Shown piece after piece: positions 8,629 to 17,701 of a stretch of 64,000 nucleotides of DNA. Source of the stretch: Sphingomonas sp. HF-S4 (lineage in GTDB: Bacteria > Pseudomonadota > Alphaproteobacteria > Sphingomonadales > Sphingomonadaceae). Made by a program: the position numbers and the translations under genes. Below the pieces are notes generated by a model, which was given only the letters and a program-made list of their open reading frames with translations, was not told the origin of the DNA and did no database searches. Numbering within the stretch: the first letter of the stretch is position 1; every line of letters starts with the position of its first letter. The stretch spans positions 917,689-981,688 of the forward strand of contig NZ_JAWJEJ010000002.1 in assembly GCF_032911445.1 (NCBI RefSeq). The letters are read 5' to 3'.

Positions 8629-9828
8629 TCAATTCCCCGCCGGCCGCGCATTGCTGCGCTGGAGGCTCGGCGCGATCGCCGTTTCGGCAAGGTTCGGACG
8701 CGCGGCATCGAAGCTGCGCATTCCCGGCTTGAGGTGCGCCGCGAGCGCAGGCACCTGCGTGGCAACCCCGCTCGCCACCGCACGGGCGAGCAGCCAGGCA
8801 CCGGCATTGTTGTGGTGCGTGGCGTCCTTGCCGTCGGCGCCGAACAGGCTCGGCGCCTTGTCCGGGCCGAGCGCCTCGTAGAGCGCGATCGTCTGCGGCT
8901 GGAGGTCGACCAGCGCGATATTGTCCTCGCGCGCCACCTTCCGCATCGCCTCGGCATAATCGAGCAGACTGGGGCGGATGCGGCCATTCTCGAAATTGCG
9001 CCGCTCGGGCGAAGTGACCAGCACCGGGGTGGCGCCGCGCCGCTTCGCCTCGGCGATATAGGCGCGCAGATAGGCGGGATAGGTCAGGTCCGCATCGACA
9101 TAGGTCTGCGGCCACTGCTTCTTCTGGTCGTTATGGCCGAACTGGATGAACAGGAAGTCGCCCTGCTTCATTCCCTGCAGCACCTTGTCGAAGCGCAGCC
9201 CGGTGAGGAAGGACTTGAGCGTCTCGCCCGATTCGGCGTGGTTCGCCACCGCGATGCCGCCATCGAACATCGCGGTGAACATCTGGCCCCAGCTTGCGCC
9301 GGGCTCGGCGCGGTTGTCGGTGACGGTCGAATCGCCGGTGAGGTAGGCGGTCGGGACGTCGACTGGTTCGATGTCGATCGAGGCGACGCGCGGATCCCCG
9401 AGGAATTCGAGCGTGAGCTTGTCGTCCCAATTCTGCGTGGCGATCTCGCGGTCGAACAGTCGGACCGCATTGCCGCCGGGGGCATTCTTCTCGGGCGGGG
9501 CCAGCGCGGGGCCGTGCACATTCACGACGAAGCTCGCGGTGACGTATTGGCCGGGCTTGGTCGCGATGTCGCGCAGCATCAGGCGGCGCTGCTCGGCCTT
9601 GACCGTGACGCGGCCGCTCACGCGGATGGTGACCTTGTAATTGCCCTCGGGCACCGCCGCCGAGAACAGGAATTCCTTGCCCCGGCGATCGGGCTCATAG
9701 CCGTAGCCACCCGCCTCGTACGGCTTGTCCGCAGCTACCACGACTCGGCCGGTGGCGCGCTTGGGCGGCTCGAGATCGAAGCGCAATATGGGGCCGGTCG
9801 TCGCCATCAGCATCGCCGCGAGCAGCAT
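8629..9828 (-). CDS. CE12 rhamnogalacturonan acetylesterase with N-terminal beta domain
   Basis: 399 aa. Residues 1-10 form a weak hydrophobic export segment. About 150 residues of beta-rich domain (FRIDxEP-type, as found fused to bacterial CE12 enzymes) precede an SGNH hydrolase. The SGNH blocks are LTGDSTVTDN (nucleophile S167), the oxyanion Gly region, FGHNDQKKQW (block III Asn) and DATHHNN (D335/H338). CE12 enzymes remove acetyl groups from galacturonate residues of RG-I so that lyases and hydrolases can act. It starts 4 nt after the PL11 stop and is almost certainly co-transcribed with it. A second, shorter CE12 enzyme lies at 15102-15890. Confidence 0.92.
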   Translation of the reverse strand: MLLAAMLMATTGPILRFDLEPPKRATGRVVVAADKPYEAGGYGYEPDRRGKEFLFSAAVPEGNYKVTIRVSGRVTVKAEQRRLMLRDIATKPGQYVTASFVVNVHGPALAPPEKNAPGGNAVRLFDREIATQNWDDKLTLEFLGDPRVASIDIEPVDVPTAYLTGDSTVTDNRAEPGASWGQMFTAMFDGGIAVANHAESGETLKSFLTGLRFDKVLQGMKQGDFLFIQFGHNDQKKQWPQTYVDADLTYPAYLRAYIAEAKRRGATPVLVTSPERRNFENGRIRPSLLDYAEAMRKVAREDNIALVDLQPQTIALYEALGPDKAPSLFGADGKDATHHNNAGAWLLARAVASGVATQVPALAAHLKPGMRSFDAARPNLAETAIAPSLQRSNARPAGN

Positions 9829-9832
9829 CGTT

Positions 9833-11701
9833 TCACTTCGCTCCCAGGAAATACGATGTGTGCGGCGGCTGGTTGTACGCCGTATTCTGCCACGCCACGC
9901 CGAGGCGATAGACCGGATCGTGCATCAGGGTCACGATACGCTCCTCGGTAGGGAAGGGCGTGGCGTAGATGCGCAACTCGGTGCTGTCGGCATTCGGCAC
10001 CACCAGTTCCTCGCGCCAGTCGCCGAGAATGTCCGCCGAGAGCGACGGGTTTGCCTTGGTCCCGTTGTTCGAGACCACGCCGGCGGGATCGAGCAGCACC
10101 GTCTCGGTGCCGGTGGTCCAATTCCACTTGCCGATCTTCTTGCCGTCGAGCAGTTCGCGCAGGCGATCGCCGTCCCACCAGATCGCGAAGTTCGCCGCGC
10201 GCGGGTGCCCGCCGGGAATGACATTGCCCTTGGCATCATAGAGGTCGGGCGAGTTGCTCGCCCAGGCCTCGGCGCCGGGGTGGCGCGGATCGATGTCGAT
10301 TGCGATGCCGCGACCGGTGTCCTTGTCGGCGGGTGTCGACCACAGGATCGCGCCGGTTTTGGCGTCGAGCATCGCCGCGCCGCGATTGCCGCTCATCCGC
10401 ATATTCTCGTGCACGCCGAACTTTTCGAGCCCCGGCCGGGTCGGATCGAGGTCGGAGAGGTGCATCGCATCGCCATGGCCGAGCCCGGAGGACCACAGCC
10501 CCTTGCCGTTGTCGTCGATCACCATCGATCCGTAGAATACTTCGTCGCGGCCATCGCCATCGACATCGGCGACCGAGAGCTGGTGGTTGCCCTGGCCGCC
10601 GAACGTCTCGTTGCCTGGGGTGGCGCTGTCGAACAGCCAGCGCCGGGTCAGCTTGCCGTTCCGATAATCCCATGCCGCGACGGTCGAGCGCGCATAATAG
10701 CCGCGACCGAACACCAGGCTCGGCTTGCGGCCGTCGAGATAGGCGACGCCGGCGAGATAGCGCTCGGAGCGATTGCCGTATCCGTCGCCCCAGGTCGCCT
10801 TCATCTGTTCGTAGGTCGGGTTGTCGCCGCTCGGGTCGCGCGACGGGGCATAGGGGGCGGAGGCGAGCGCGCGGCCGGTCCGGCCGTCGAACACGGTCAG
10901 GTATTCGGGGCCCTTTAGGATTCGGCCCTTGAGCTCGGACACCTTCTTGCCGTCGGGCAGTATCTTCGCGCCGGTACGGTCGTCGATATCGACTTCGCCC
11001 TCGCTGCTGGTCCAGCGGGCGTTCGGATCGCCGAGCACGCGGTTCGTGCCGTCGATCGTGCCGTCGGCGGTCTTCATCGCGATCTCGGCGTGGCCGTCGC
11101 CGTCGAGGTCGTAAACCATGAACTGGGTGTAGTGCGCACCCGAGCGGATGTTAGGCCCCAGGTTGATCCGCCACAGCTTCTTGCCTTCGAGCGTGTAGGC
11201 GTCGAGCAAGGTCTCGCCGGTATAGCCAGAGAACGCATTATCCTTGGCGATCGTCGGATACCATTTGACGATGAGTTCATAGCGCCCGTCGCCGTCGAGG
11301 TCGCCGACCGAGGCATCGTTGGCTGTATAGCTGTATTCCTCGCCATCCGGGGTGCGGCCACCGGCGGGCTTGTCGAGCGGGATGGGGAGGTAGCCGTTGG
11401 CCCAGGCAGCGACGCCGGCGCCGCGCGCGGACAGAGCGTAACGCGAAGTCGCGGTGCCGCTCTTGTCGAGGAAGCTGGTCGCCTGGTTGCCGGCGATCTT
11501 CGCGATCGGCTTGCCGTCGCGGTAGAGGGTGAAGCGTGCACCCTTGCGGTCGGTGCCGAGCAGCCGCCACGAGACATGGTTGCCGCCGCCGACCGCGGGC
11601 ACCGCGACCAGCGCGCGATCGAGCCGCTCGACCTGGCGCCCCGTCACGATAGGGACCGCCTGCGCCGGGATCGCCGACGCGATGATGAGTGCCGCGAGCA
11701 T
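9833..11701 (-). CDS. PL11 rhamnogalacturonan lyase
   Basis: 622 aa with an N-terminal signal (MLAALIIASAIPAQAV), close to the usual length of PL11 enzymes such as YesW. It cleaves the rhamnose-alpha-1,4-galacturonate bond of the RG-I backbone by beta-elimination, leaving unsaturated ends for GH105. The eight-bladed propeller carries repeated calcium-binding loops: GDLDGDGRYELIVKW, VYDLDGDGHAEIAMK and VADVDGDGRDEVFYG. The LGHGDAMHLSDLDP block is the characteristic PL11 active-site region. The start ATG has a GGGGAGAG ribosome site. It is the promoter-proximal gene of the left pectinase block. A terminator from the TonB receptor gene sits in the 172-nt gap upstream, so this block probably has its own promoter in 11702-11818. 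Confidence 0.95.
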   Translation of the reverse strand: MLAALIIASAIPAQAVPIVTGRQVERLDRALVAVPAVGGGNHVSWRLLGTDRKGARFTLYRDGKPIAKIAGNQATSFLDKSGTATSRYALSARGAGVAAWANGYLPIPLDKPAGGRTPDGEEYSYTANDASVGDLDGDGRYELIVKWYPTIAKDNAFSGYTGETLLDAYTLEGKKLWRINLGPNIRSGAHYTQFMVYDLDGDGHAEIAMKTADGTIDGTNRVLGDPNARWTSSEGEVDIDDRTGAKILPDGKKVSELKGRILKGPEYLTVFDGRTGRALASAPYAPSRDPSGDNPTYEQMKATWGDGYGNRSERYLAGVAYLDGRKPSLVFGRGYYARSTVAAWDYRNGKLTRRWLFDSATPGNETFGGQGNHQLSVADVDGDGRDEVFYGSMVIDDNGKGLWSSGLGHGDAMHLSDLDPTRPGLEKFGVHENMRMSGNRGAAMLDAKTGAILWSTPADKDTGRGIAIDIDPRHPGAEAWASNSPDLYDAKGNVIPGGHPRAANFAIWWDGDRLRELLDGKKIGKWNWTTGTETVLLDPAGVVSNNGTKANPSLSADILGDWREELVVPNADSTELRIYATPFPTEERIVTLMHDPVYRLGVAWQNTAYNQPPHTSYFLGAK

Positions 11702-11818
11702 GAATCTCTCCCCGATTGCTTTTGCCCGACGCTGCGCCGGGTAGGCGGCGAAGTCAATATCGTCCCAGCAATTGGCACGGTGATTTACATTTCGGGAGCA
11801 TTACCGCTCGGCGCAAAC

Positions 11819-11858
11819 GGAAAACGGGCCGCGGTCTCGCGACCGCAACCCGTTTCCC
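11819..11858 (-). terminator. Hairpin terminator after TonB receptor
   Basis: Read on the minus strand, a GC-rich stem (GGGTTGCGGTC / GACCGCGGCCC, with G-U pairs) with a GCGA loop is followed by a T-containing tail (CGTTTTCCGTTT). It lies 16 nt after the stop of the receptor gene. Confidence 0.7.
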
Positions 11859-11873
11859 CTTTATCCGGATGCT

Positions 11874-14864
11874 TCAGAACTGCGCGTTGATGCCGAAGGT
11901 GAAGGTGCGGCCGATGCGGGTCTGGAACAGCGTGTCCTGGCGGACGCTGTCGATATACAGCGTGTTGCGCGCATCGGTGAGGTTCTGCGCCTCGAGGATC
12001 AGCTTGAAATTGTCGGTTAGCTTGTACGATGCCGAGGCGTCCACGAACGTGTTCGGCTGGTTTGCACGGATATCACTGCCGTTCGCCGCGATGATCGCAC
12101 GGGTGTAGCGGTCGCGATAGGTGGCTGTTCCACGGATGCTGAAGCGATCATCCTCGTAATAGAGCGTGCCGCTTGCCGAGTTTTTCGAAAGGTCGATCAG
12201 ATCCGAGGTGAAGATCGTATTGGTGCCGGTGATGTAGTCGATCTTGGAGGTAACCCGGGTGTAGCTGCCCAGCGCACCGAAGTGTGAAAGGAACCCCGGC
12301 AGGAAATCGAACTGGATCTGGGCATTGACCTCGAATCCCTTCAGCGGGCCGCCGGGGGTATTCAGCGGACGCCGGACCGTGAAAATATCGGTCGGAATGG
12401 TGTTGGTGCCGGCGAGCAACGCATCGGGAAGCCCCAACTGGTTGAACGGGATATTTGCCGTGGCGTTCTGGATATAGGTTTCGATGTCCTTGTAGAAATA
12501 CGCCACCGAGAGCAGCGACCCGGGCTTGAAATACCATTCCAGCGCCAGATCGAGCGTGTTGGCGCGGATGGGGTTCAGGAACGGGTTGTTCGTGCTCGCA
12601 TTGCGGGTCGTTGCGGTGATCGTCGGCGACCCCGGTATCATCACGCCCAGCTCGGGTCGCGAGATGACGCGTGCCATCGAGGCGCGGACCAGCAGGTCGG
12701 GAGTGATCTCACCGACCACGTTCACCGATGGCAGGAAGTCCTCATAGTCGCGATCGACGACGTTGGCCGTGGCGGTGACGCCGGTCGGGCTGGTGGCCAG
12801 CGAACGGCTCAGGAAGCCGACCGCGCGCATGTCTGTCTTGACATAGCGCACGCCTGCATCGCCACGCAGCGTGAAGGGCAACGTCTCGGAGGTGTCGAAA
12901 TTGACCATCAGATAGCCGCTCTTGATCCGCTCGCGGATCCGCGACGTGCCGACGCCGCACGAGGCGTCGATGCAGAAGTCGAACCCGTTAGGGAAGTTGA
13001 ACGCCGCGCGCCACTTGACTGGATCGACTGCGACCCAGCTCGCCGGCGCCCCCGTGCCGAAGATGTCATCGACGCCGGTGATCTGGCGCGTGATGCTGGA
13101 AAGGCTGGTGCCGGCGGGCAGCGCGCGCGTGACGTTCTGGCCGGTATATTGGGTGGCGCCGCGCGCGCTATAGTCGCTCTCGCGGAACTGGCCGCCCACC
13201 TTGACCGTGAAGCCTGGCGTGACGTCCCACCTGGTGTTGAGCTCGAAGGTCTTGTTCTTGGTCTCGTTGCGCGAAGGCTTGCCCTGGGTGCTGAACCCGC
13301 CGAGGAACGTCACGCCGCCATCGGGGCTGGGCGCATAAGCGAAGTTGGCGGGGTTCGCCACGTCGATGCCGAAGCCGATCACGGGATTATAGCCGCCACC
13401 CCGGAAATCGATCGTCACGCCGTCCGCGTCGATCGCGTCGATGAACGTCTGCAGGCGTTCCTTGCCGTCCCATAGCGAGTTCGAAATGCCGGCCAGCGCG
13501 GTGACTTCGAAGCTGTCGGAGAAACGGTGGCGGAAGTTGAAATTGGCCTGCTTGAAGGTCGACACGAAGGTATCGACCAGGCCCTCCGAGCGGATGTCGA
13601 CGCCGTCGAACAGGCCATAGACCAGCGAGCCGTTCTGATCGAACTCGATGTCGCGCACCGATACCATTGGCTGGCCGTTATTGTTGATGTTGCGCGCGAA
13701 CGAGAGCAGCGCGATGTAATTGTCGCGGCGCTCGACGTTGAGGCGCGAATAGAGGCCGTCGATCGAGATGTCGGTATTCTCGGTCGGCTTCCACTGGATC
13801 GTGGCGGTGCCGCCCAGGCGTTCGGTATCCTGCTCCGAGTTCACATAGCGCGGGATGCGGGGGAAGAACGCGCCGCTGCCCGGCGTGGCGGCCGCGGCGG
13901 CGCTGAAGTTGCTGCGCAGCGCCATGATCGTGTTGTACGCTGCGATCGTGCCGGTGCGCGGGTTGCCCGTGCTGCACATGGTCGCAGAGGCACCACGGCC
14001 GGCATAGGTCACAGGCGACGGGCTTATCGGGGTGTAGCCGATCGGCGTGCAGAAAGGCTGCGCGGCGGCGCCGGTGCCCAACTGGTTGCCGCCCAGCGTC
14101 GAGGACAGGATGTCCACCGCCGAATAGCCCGCCTCCCGCAGGTGACGTTTCTGATAGGCGCCCGAGAGCAGCACGCCGAACGTGCCGTCGGCGAACTGCT
14201 TCGAGATTATCGCCGAGGCGCGCGGATCGAGCTTCTTGCTGACCTGGTTGTAGACACCCCGGGCGGTCGCGCTCAGCACGAAGTCCTTGTCGTAATCGAG
14301 CGGGTGCGGCGCCTTGAGATCGACGGTGGCGCCGAGCGAGCCTTCCTCGACATCGGCCGAGGGCGTCTTGCGCACCGCCAGCGACGAGAAGATCTCGGTG
14401 GGGAAGGCATTGAAGTCGAAGCTGCGGCCCGAATTGCCGGCACCATAGATGTCCGACGATCCGGTCTGCGACGTACCTTCCATGCCGTTGATGCGGACGC
14501 GGGTGAAGCCCGCGCCGAGGCCGCGCACCGAGATGTTGCGGCCTTCGCCGCCGTCGCCGCGCGACAATGCCACGCCGGGGACGCGCTGCATCGATTCGGC
14601 CAGGTTCGAGTCGGGGAACTTGCCGATGTCCTCGGCGACGATCGCATCGACCGCAGCGGTCTCCTCGCGCTTCTGGTTGAGCGCGGTGGCGAGCGAGGCG
14701 CGGAAGCCCTGGACGACGATTTCGGTTTCTTCACCGGGCGCCTGCGCGGCAGGATCGGCGGGGGCGTCCTGCGCCATTGCCACCGGTGTCCACGCCAGCG
14801 CCAAAGCGAGCGCGCCGGTCGAGATGCCGGCGTTGCGGGCACGCGGATACGTGAAAGCCTTCAT
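11874..14864 (-). CDS. TonB-dependent outer-membrane receptor (RG-I locus)
   Basis: 996 aa. The signal peptide begins MKAFTYPRARNAG and ends near AMAQ. A TonB-box-like EIVVQGFRASL starts the plug, with VDAIVAEDIGKFPDSNLAES and MQRVPGVALSRGDGGEGRNI in the plug domain, then a 22-strand barrel ending in aromatic Phe (FTFGINAQF). The start was set at 14864, where AGAGGAGGGG precedes the ATG; the frame continues 19 codons further upstream without a signal. Sphingomonads use such receptors without SusD partners. The position between the PL11 block and the rhamnose genes suggests uptake of RG-I oligosaccharides. A perfectly placed ACCGGT-centred palindrome lies about 190 nt upstream. Substrate is inferred from neighbours only. 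Confidence 0.93.
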   Translation of the reverse strand: MKAFTYPRARNAGISTGALALALAWTPVAMAQDAPADPAAQAPGEETEIVVQGFRASLATALNQKREETAAVDAIVAEDIGKFPDSNLAESMQRVPGVALSRGDGGEGRNISVRGLGAGFTRVRINGMEGTSQTGSSDIYGAGNSGRSFDFNAFPTEIFSSLAVRKTPSADVEEGSLGATVDLKAPHPLDYDKDFVLSATARGVYNQVSKKLDPRASAIISKQFADGTFGVLLSGAYQKRHLREAGYSAVDILSSTLGGNQLGTGAAAQPFCTPIGYTPISPSPVTYAGRGASATMCSTGNPRTGTIAAYNTIMALRSNFSAAAAATPGSGAFFPRIPRYVNSEQDTERLGGTATIQWKPTENTDISIDGLYSRLNVERRDNYIALLSFARNINNNGQPMVSVRDIEFDQNGSLVYGLFDGVDIRSEGLVDTFVSTFKQANFNFRHRFSDSFEVTALAGISNSLWDGKERLQTFIDAIDADGVTIDFRGGGYNPVIGFGIDVANPANFAYAPSPDGGVTFLGGFSTQGKPSRNETKNKTFELNTRWDVTPGFTVKVGGQFRESDYSARGATQYTGQNVTRALPAGTSLSSITRQITGVDDIFGTGAPASWVAVDPVKWRAAFNFPNGFDFCIDASCGVGTSRIRERIKSGYLMVNFDTSETLPFTLRGDAGVRYVKTDMRAVGFLSRSLATSPTGVTATANVVDRDYEDFLPSVNVVGEITPDLLVRASMARVISRPELGVMIPGSPTITATTRNASTNNPFLNPIRANTLDLALEWYFKPGSLLSVAYFYKDIETYIQNATANIPFNQLGLPDALLAGTNTIPTDIFTVRRPLNTPGGPLKGFEVNAQIQFDFLPGFLSHFGALGSYTRVTSKIDYITGTNTIFTSDLIDLSKNSASGTLYYEDDRFSIRGTATYRDRYTRAIIAANGSDIRANQPNTFVDASASYKLTDNFKLILEAQNLTDARNTLYIDSVRQDTLFQTRIGRTFTFGINAQF

Positions 14865-15052
14865 GCTATTCCCCTCCTCTGATCGACCTCCCGCCGCGCG
14901 TTGTGCGCTGACGAGTCTCATTTCTTGTTCTTATTTCCCAATATCTATGACGTAACTGAAACGTTCCGCCAATCCCCCCATTTCGGGTTTGCGGGGCGAT
15001 GTGGAGTTTCGGTCACACCCCAGACACAAGGCGTCTGATTGCGTTGCCCCTA

Positions 15053-15066
15053 TGATACCGGTGTCA
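15053..15066. promoter_or_regulatory. LacI-type candidate operator upstream of TonB receptor
   Basis: TGATACCGGTGTCA is a 14-nt near-perfect palindrome (TGAtACCGGTgTCA) in the 237-nt gap between the CE12 gene stop and the TonB receptor start. The ACCGGT core is typical of operators of LacI-family sugar regulators. No LacI gene is present in the window, so the regulator would be encoded elsewhere. A half-site GCCGGTATCA occurs at 30543-30552. Confidence 0.45.
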
Positions 15067-15101
15067 ATTTAATTCGACAAGATTGTTCTTGCCCTCCGGT
15101 G

Positions 15102-15890
15102 TCAGTGGCAGGCGGCGCTGCCTAGCGGTTTGGTGCGGATCAGGTCGGGGCGATCGGCAAGCACTTGCTCGGCCACCGGGATCTTGAGCCCCTTGAGTTC
15201 CTGTGCGACCAGATTGGCCATCGCCCGGGCGCCGAGCTCGCTGAAATGGGTATCGTCGGCGATGCCGTTCGGATAGGCGGCGATCTTGTCGGCGGGGGTA
15301 TAGTGGAGGAAGTACTTCTTCGATCCCGCCTCGCCGGCCTGGCTGACCAGATCGAGCGACCGCGCCTCGAGGTCGATCAGCGGGGTGTTGGTCGTGACCA
15401 CCAACTCGCGCATCACGCCTGAATAGGCGGCGAAATCGGCCTTGGCGCGGGCGCCGTCGAACGAGCGGCGGGCAGGGGGCGTGACCAAGACGGGCACCAG
15501 CCCTCGGCCACGGGCTTCCCAGATCATCCGGATGAGGCTGTCGCGATACAGCGTCGCGGCGGGAGCATACCGCTCGGGGCGCGAGACGCTGGCGTCGTTA
15601 TGCGCGAACTGGATGAGTACAGTGTCGCCCGGCTTCGACTCGGCGATCAATGCGTCCCATCTGCCTTCGGAAATGAAGGTGCGGGTGCTGCGTCCGCCGA
15701 CCGCGCGGTTGACCACCTCGACGCCCGGCTGAAGTCCGCATTTGAGCATCATCCCCCAGCCGAGCTGGGGATATTTGTCGATGCCATAGTTGGCCGCGGT
15801 CGAGTCGCTGGCGATCAGGATGCGCTGCTGCGCGTTGGCCGGCAACGCGGTGGCGAGCAGCACGACGCCGGCGGCGAGCAGTGCCCTCAT
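15102..15890 (-). CDS. CE12 SGNH rhamnogalacturonan acetylesterase, short form
   Basis: 262 aa. The signal peptide MRALLAAGVVLLATALPANA is followed by a minimal SGNH hydrolase: ASDSTAANYG (S30), block II Gly in NRAVGGRSTR, FAHNDASVSRPERY (Asn of block III) and ADDTHFSELG (D212/H215). This is the standard size of CE12 RG acetylesterases, lacking the N-terminal beta domain of the paralogue at 8629-9828. The ATG at 15890 overlaps the stop of the rhamnose dehydrogenase gene (ATGA), so it is translated from the same mRNA. The frame remains open far upstream through the dehydrogenase gene, but that stretch is out of frame with the real SDR. Periplasmic deacetylation of RG-I fragments is the likely role. 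Confidence 0.9.
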   Translation of the reverse strand: MRALLAAGVVLLATALPANAQQRILIASDSTAANYGIDKYPQLGWGMMLKCGLQPGVEVVNRAVGGRSTRTFISEGRWDALIAESKPGDTVLIQFAHNDASVSRPERYAPAATLYRDSLIRMIWEARGRGLVPVLVTPPARRSFDGARAKADFAAYSGVMRELVVTTNTPLIDLEARSLDLVSQAGEAGSKKYFLHYTPADKIAAYPNGIADDTHFSELGARAMANLVAQELKGLKIPVAEQVLADRPDLIRTKPLGSAACH

Positions 15891-16651
15891 TGCAGGTTCA
15901 CGAACGCGCCGCCATCGACGAGCAGCGCCGCGCCGGTAACATAGGCCGCCATGTCCGAGGCGAGGAAGACGATCGGGCCAGCAAGATCCTCGGCCTGGCC
16001 GAGGCGGCCGAGCGGGATGCGGGCCTCCATGTATTTGCGCTTCTCGACGTCGGCGAGGTCTTCCTTGTTGATCTCGGTGAGGATCGTGCCCGGAAGAACC
16101 GAATTGCAGCGGATCTTGTGCTTGCCGAGCGCGATCGCAGTCGACTGCATCAACGAGTGGAGCCCGGCCTTGGTCGGCGTGTAGTGCGTCTGGTATTCGC
16201 CGCCGACGAGCGCCGAGATCGACGAGACCGCGATCAGCGCGCCGCCATGCCCCTGCTTTACCATCTGGTTGGCGGCCGCCTGGCACATGAAATAGCCGCC
16301 GAGCAGATTGACCTGCATCGTGCGCTGGACGGTCTCGACCGGCATGTCGAGGAACGAATGGAATGGACAGATCCCGGCGTTCGAGACCATCACGTCGACC
16401 TTGCCGAACGCCTCGACCGCCTTGGTGACGAACTCGGTCGCGGTCTCGGGCGCGGCGACGTCGCCTTTCACTGCGAGCCCACGCTGGCCGGCCGCCTCGA
16501 TCTCGGCGACGCACGCCGCGGCGTCGTCGTCGCGGCTGTGATAGTTGATCACCACGTCGGCGCCGGCCTGGGCGACGCCCACTGCCGCCGCGCGTCCGAT
16601 GCCCGTCGATGCGCCCGTGACGAGCACGGTCTTGCCTGCCAACAACTTCAC
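15887..16651 (-). CDS. lra1: L-rhamnose 1-dehydrogenase (SDR family)
   Basis: 254 aa classical short-chain dehydrogenase: cofactor motif TGASTGIG (13-20), NAG in VMVSNAGICPF, catalytic Ser in AVSSISAL and YTPTK, C-terminal VDGGAFVNLQ. The sequence closely resembles the NAD(P)+ L-rhamnose 1-dehydrogenase of the Sphingomonas alternative rhamnose pathway, in particular SNAGICPFHSFLDMPVE and VGGEYQTHYTPTKAG. It oxidises L-rhamnose to L-rhamnono-lactone in the cytoplasm. The start is GTG at 16651 with an AGGAGAGA ribosome site. It follows the IclR gene by 14 nt, overlaps the CE12 gene by 4 nt, and is divergent from the operon carrying the later pathway steps. Function rests on recalled similarity plus a complete pathway context. 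Confidence 0.9.
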   Translation of the reverse strand: MKLLAGKTVLVTGASTGIGRAAAVGVAQAGADVVINYHSRDDDAAACVAEIEAAGQRGLAVKGDVAAPETATEFVTKAVEAFGKVDVMVSNAGICPFHSFLDMPVETVQRTMQVNLLGGYFMCQAAANQMVKQGHGGALIAVSSISALVGGEYQTHYTPTKAGLHSLMQSTAIALGKHKIRCNSVLPGTILTEINKEDLADVEKRKYMEARIPLGRLGQAEDLAGPIVFLASDMAAYVTGAALLVDGGAFVNLQ

Positions 16652-16665
16652 TTGTCTCTCCTGGT

Positions 16666-17496
16666 CTATCTGCGCGCGCGCCGCGGTGGTCGCACGTCGG
16701 GGCTCCAGCCCAGATCGGTGCTGATCCGCTGCGCGGTCTCGCGGACTTCGGCGCTCAGCGTCTCCATCCGCTCGTCGTCCATATATTGCGCGGCGCTCGA
16801 GACGCTGATCGCCGCGACGATCTTGCCGGAGACGTCGCGCACCGGGGCGGCGACGCAGCGGATCTGGTCCTCATTCTCTTCCAGGTCATAGGCATGGCCC
16901 GCCTCGGCATAGCCACGCATCCGATCGAACCAGATTTCGCGATCGGCACGGGGCGCGCCATGTGCCTGGTCGGCGTCGAACAGTCGGGTCCATTCGGCTT
17001 CGCTGCCATCGACAAGCAGCGCCTTGCCCAGGCCGGTCGACGTGAGCGGCTGGCGATCGCCGATTCGGCTCGAAATCTCGACGCGGCGGCGGCCGGGGAT
17101 CTTGTCGAGATAGAGCGCGAGGTCGCCGTCCATCCGGCCGAGATGCACCGTGTCCTCCGAGGCGGCGGCGAGTTCTTCCATGCGCGGGCGCGCGATCTGG
17201 ACGATGTCGGCCTGGCTTTGCGCCAAGAAACCCAGCTGGATTAGCTTGGGGCCGAGCTGATAGCCGTCGCGGGGCAGATAGGTGAGAAAGCCGCGATCGA
17301 TCAACGCATTGGCGAGGCGGTGCGTAGTCGAGCGGGTGAGGCTCATCCGCGCCGAGAGTTCGGCGAGCTTGATCGGGCCGTCGATCACCTTGTCGAGCAT
17401 GTCGAGCCCGCGGATCAGCGTCTGGCTGCCCTGCACCTTGGGCCCCGCCTTCTTCTCGGCCGGTTCCGATTCAGCGTTTGACGTGTCGCGTCTCAT
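16666..17496 (-). CDS. IclR-family transcriptional regulator of the rhamnose cluster
   Basis: 276 aa. An N-terminal winged helix-turn-helix (QTLIRGLDMLDKVI, then RMSLTRSTTHRLANALIDRG) is followed by the IclR effector-binding domain (VHLGRMDGDLALYLDKIPG, STGLGKALL, CVAAPVRDVSGKIVAAISV). The start was placed at ATG 17496; a GTG one codon earlier is also possible. It leads the minus-strand operon IclR - rhamnose dehydrogenase - CE12 and is divergent from the rhamnonate dehydratase operon, the classic arrangement for a local regulator controlling both directions. The ligand is unknown; a rhamnose-pathway intermediate is the natural guess. Confidence 0.9.
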   Translation of the reverse strand: MRRDTSNAESEPAEKKAGPKVQGSQTLIRGLDMLDKVIDGPIKLAELSARMSLTRSTTHRLANALIDRGFLTYLPRDGYQLGPKLIQLGFLAQSQADIVQIARPRMEELAAASEDTVHLGRMDGDLALYLDKIPGRRRVEISSRIGDRQPLTSTGLGKALLVDGSEAEWTRLFDADQAHGAPRADREIWFDRMRGYAEAGHAYDLEENEDQIRCVAAPVRDVSGKIVAAISVSSAAQYMDDERMETLSAEVRETAQRISTDLGWSPDVRPPRRARR

Positions 17497-17669
17497 CACG
17501 TAACATCCTATCCCATAAAGTGAGAAAGTAAAGCATCAGGAGGGGTGCAAGGCGGCGGGGCATTTCGGCACCCGCCACACCCATTCAGTCAGGCATCGCG
17601 TGGCGGCGTATCACATGATGGTATGCGTTGCGCGTGATTTTTCACATTCTCAGGCGCCGTGCCCAGATG

Positions 17670-17683
17670 TGGCACAGTTGCCA
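17670..17683. promoter_or_regulatory. Inverted repeat in the IclR / rhamnonate dehydratase divergent region
   Basis: TGGCACAGTTGCCA has TGGCA/TGCCA arms around a 4-nt centre, 18 nt upstream of the GTG start at 17702. It could be an operator or part of the ribosome-site leader. The rest of the 205-nt divergent gap holds an AT-richer stretch (17500-17535) and a GTATCACATGATGGTAT near-palindrome around 17609-17625, both candidate regulator sites. Confidence 0.3.
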
Positions 17684-17701
17684 TAGAAGGGACCAGAAGA
17701 C

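Noticed and set aside
15102-16514. 470-residue frame that would fuse an extension onto the CE12 esterase
   Set aside because: The upstream part is out of frame with the real rhamnose dehydrogenase gene on the same strand; the esterase has its own signal peptide at 15890.
17668-17684. Sigma-54 promoter (TGGCAC...TTGC)
   Set aside because: The GG-to-GC spacing is about 3 nt too short for a -24/-12 promoter; it is better read as an inverted repeat.
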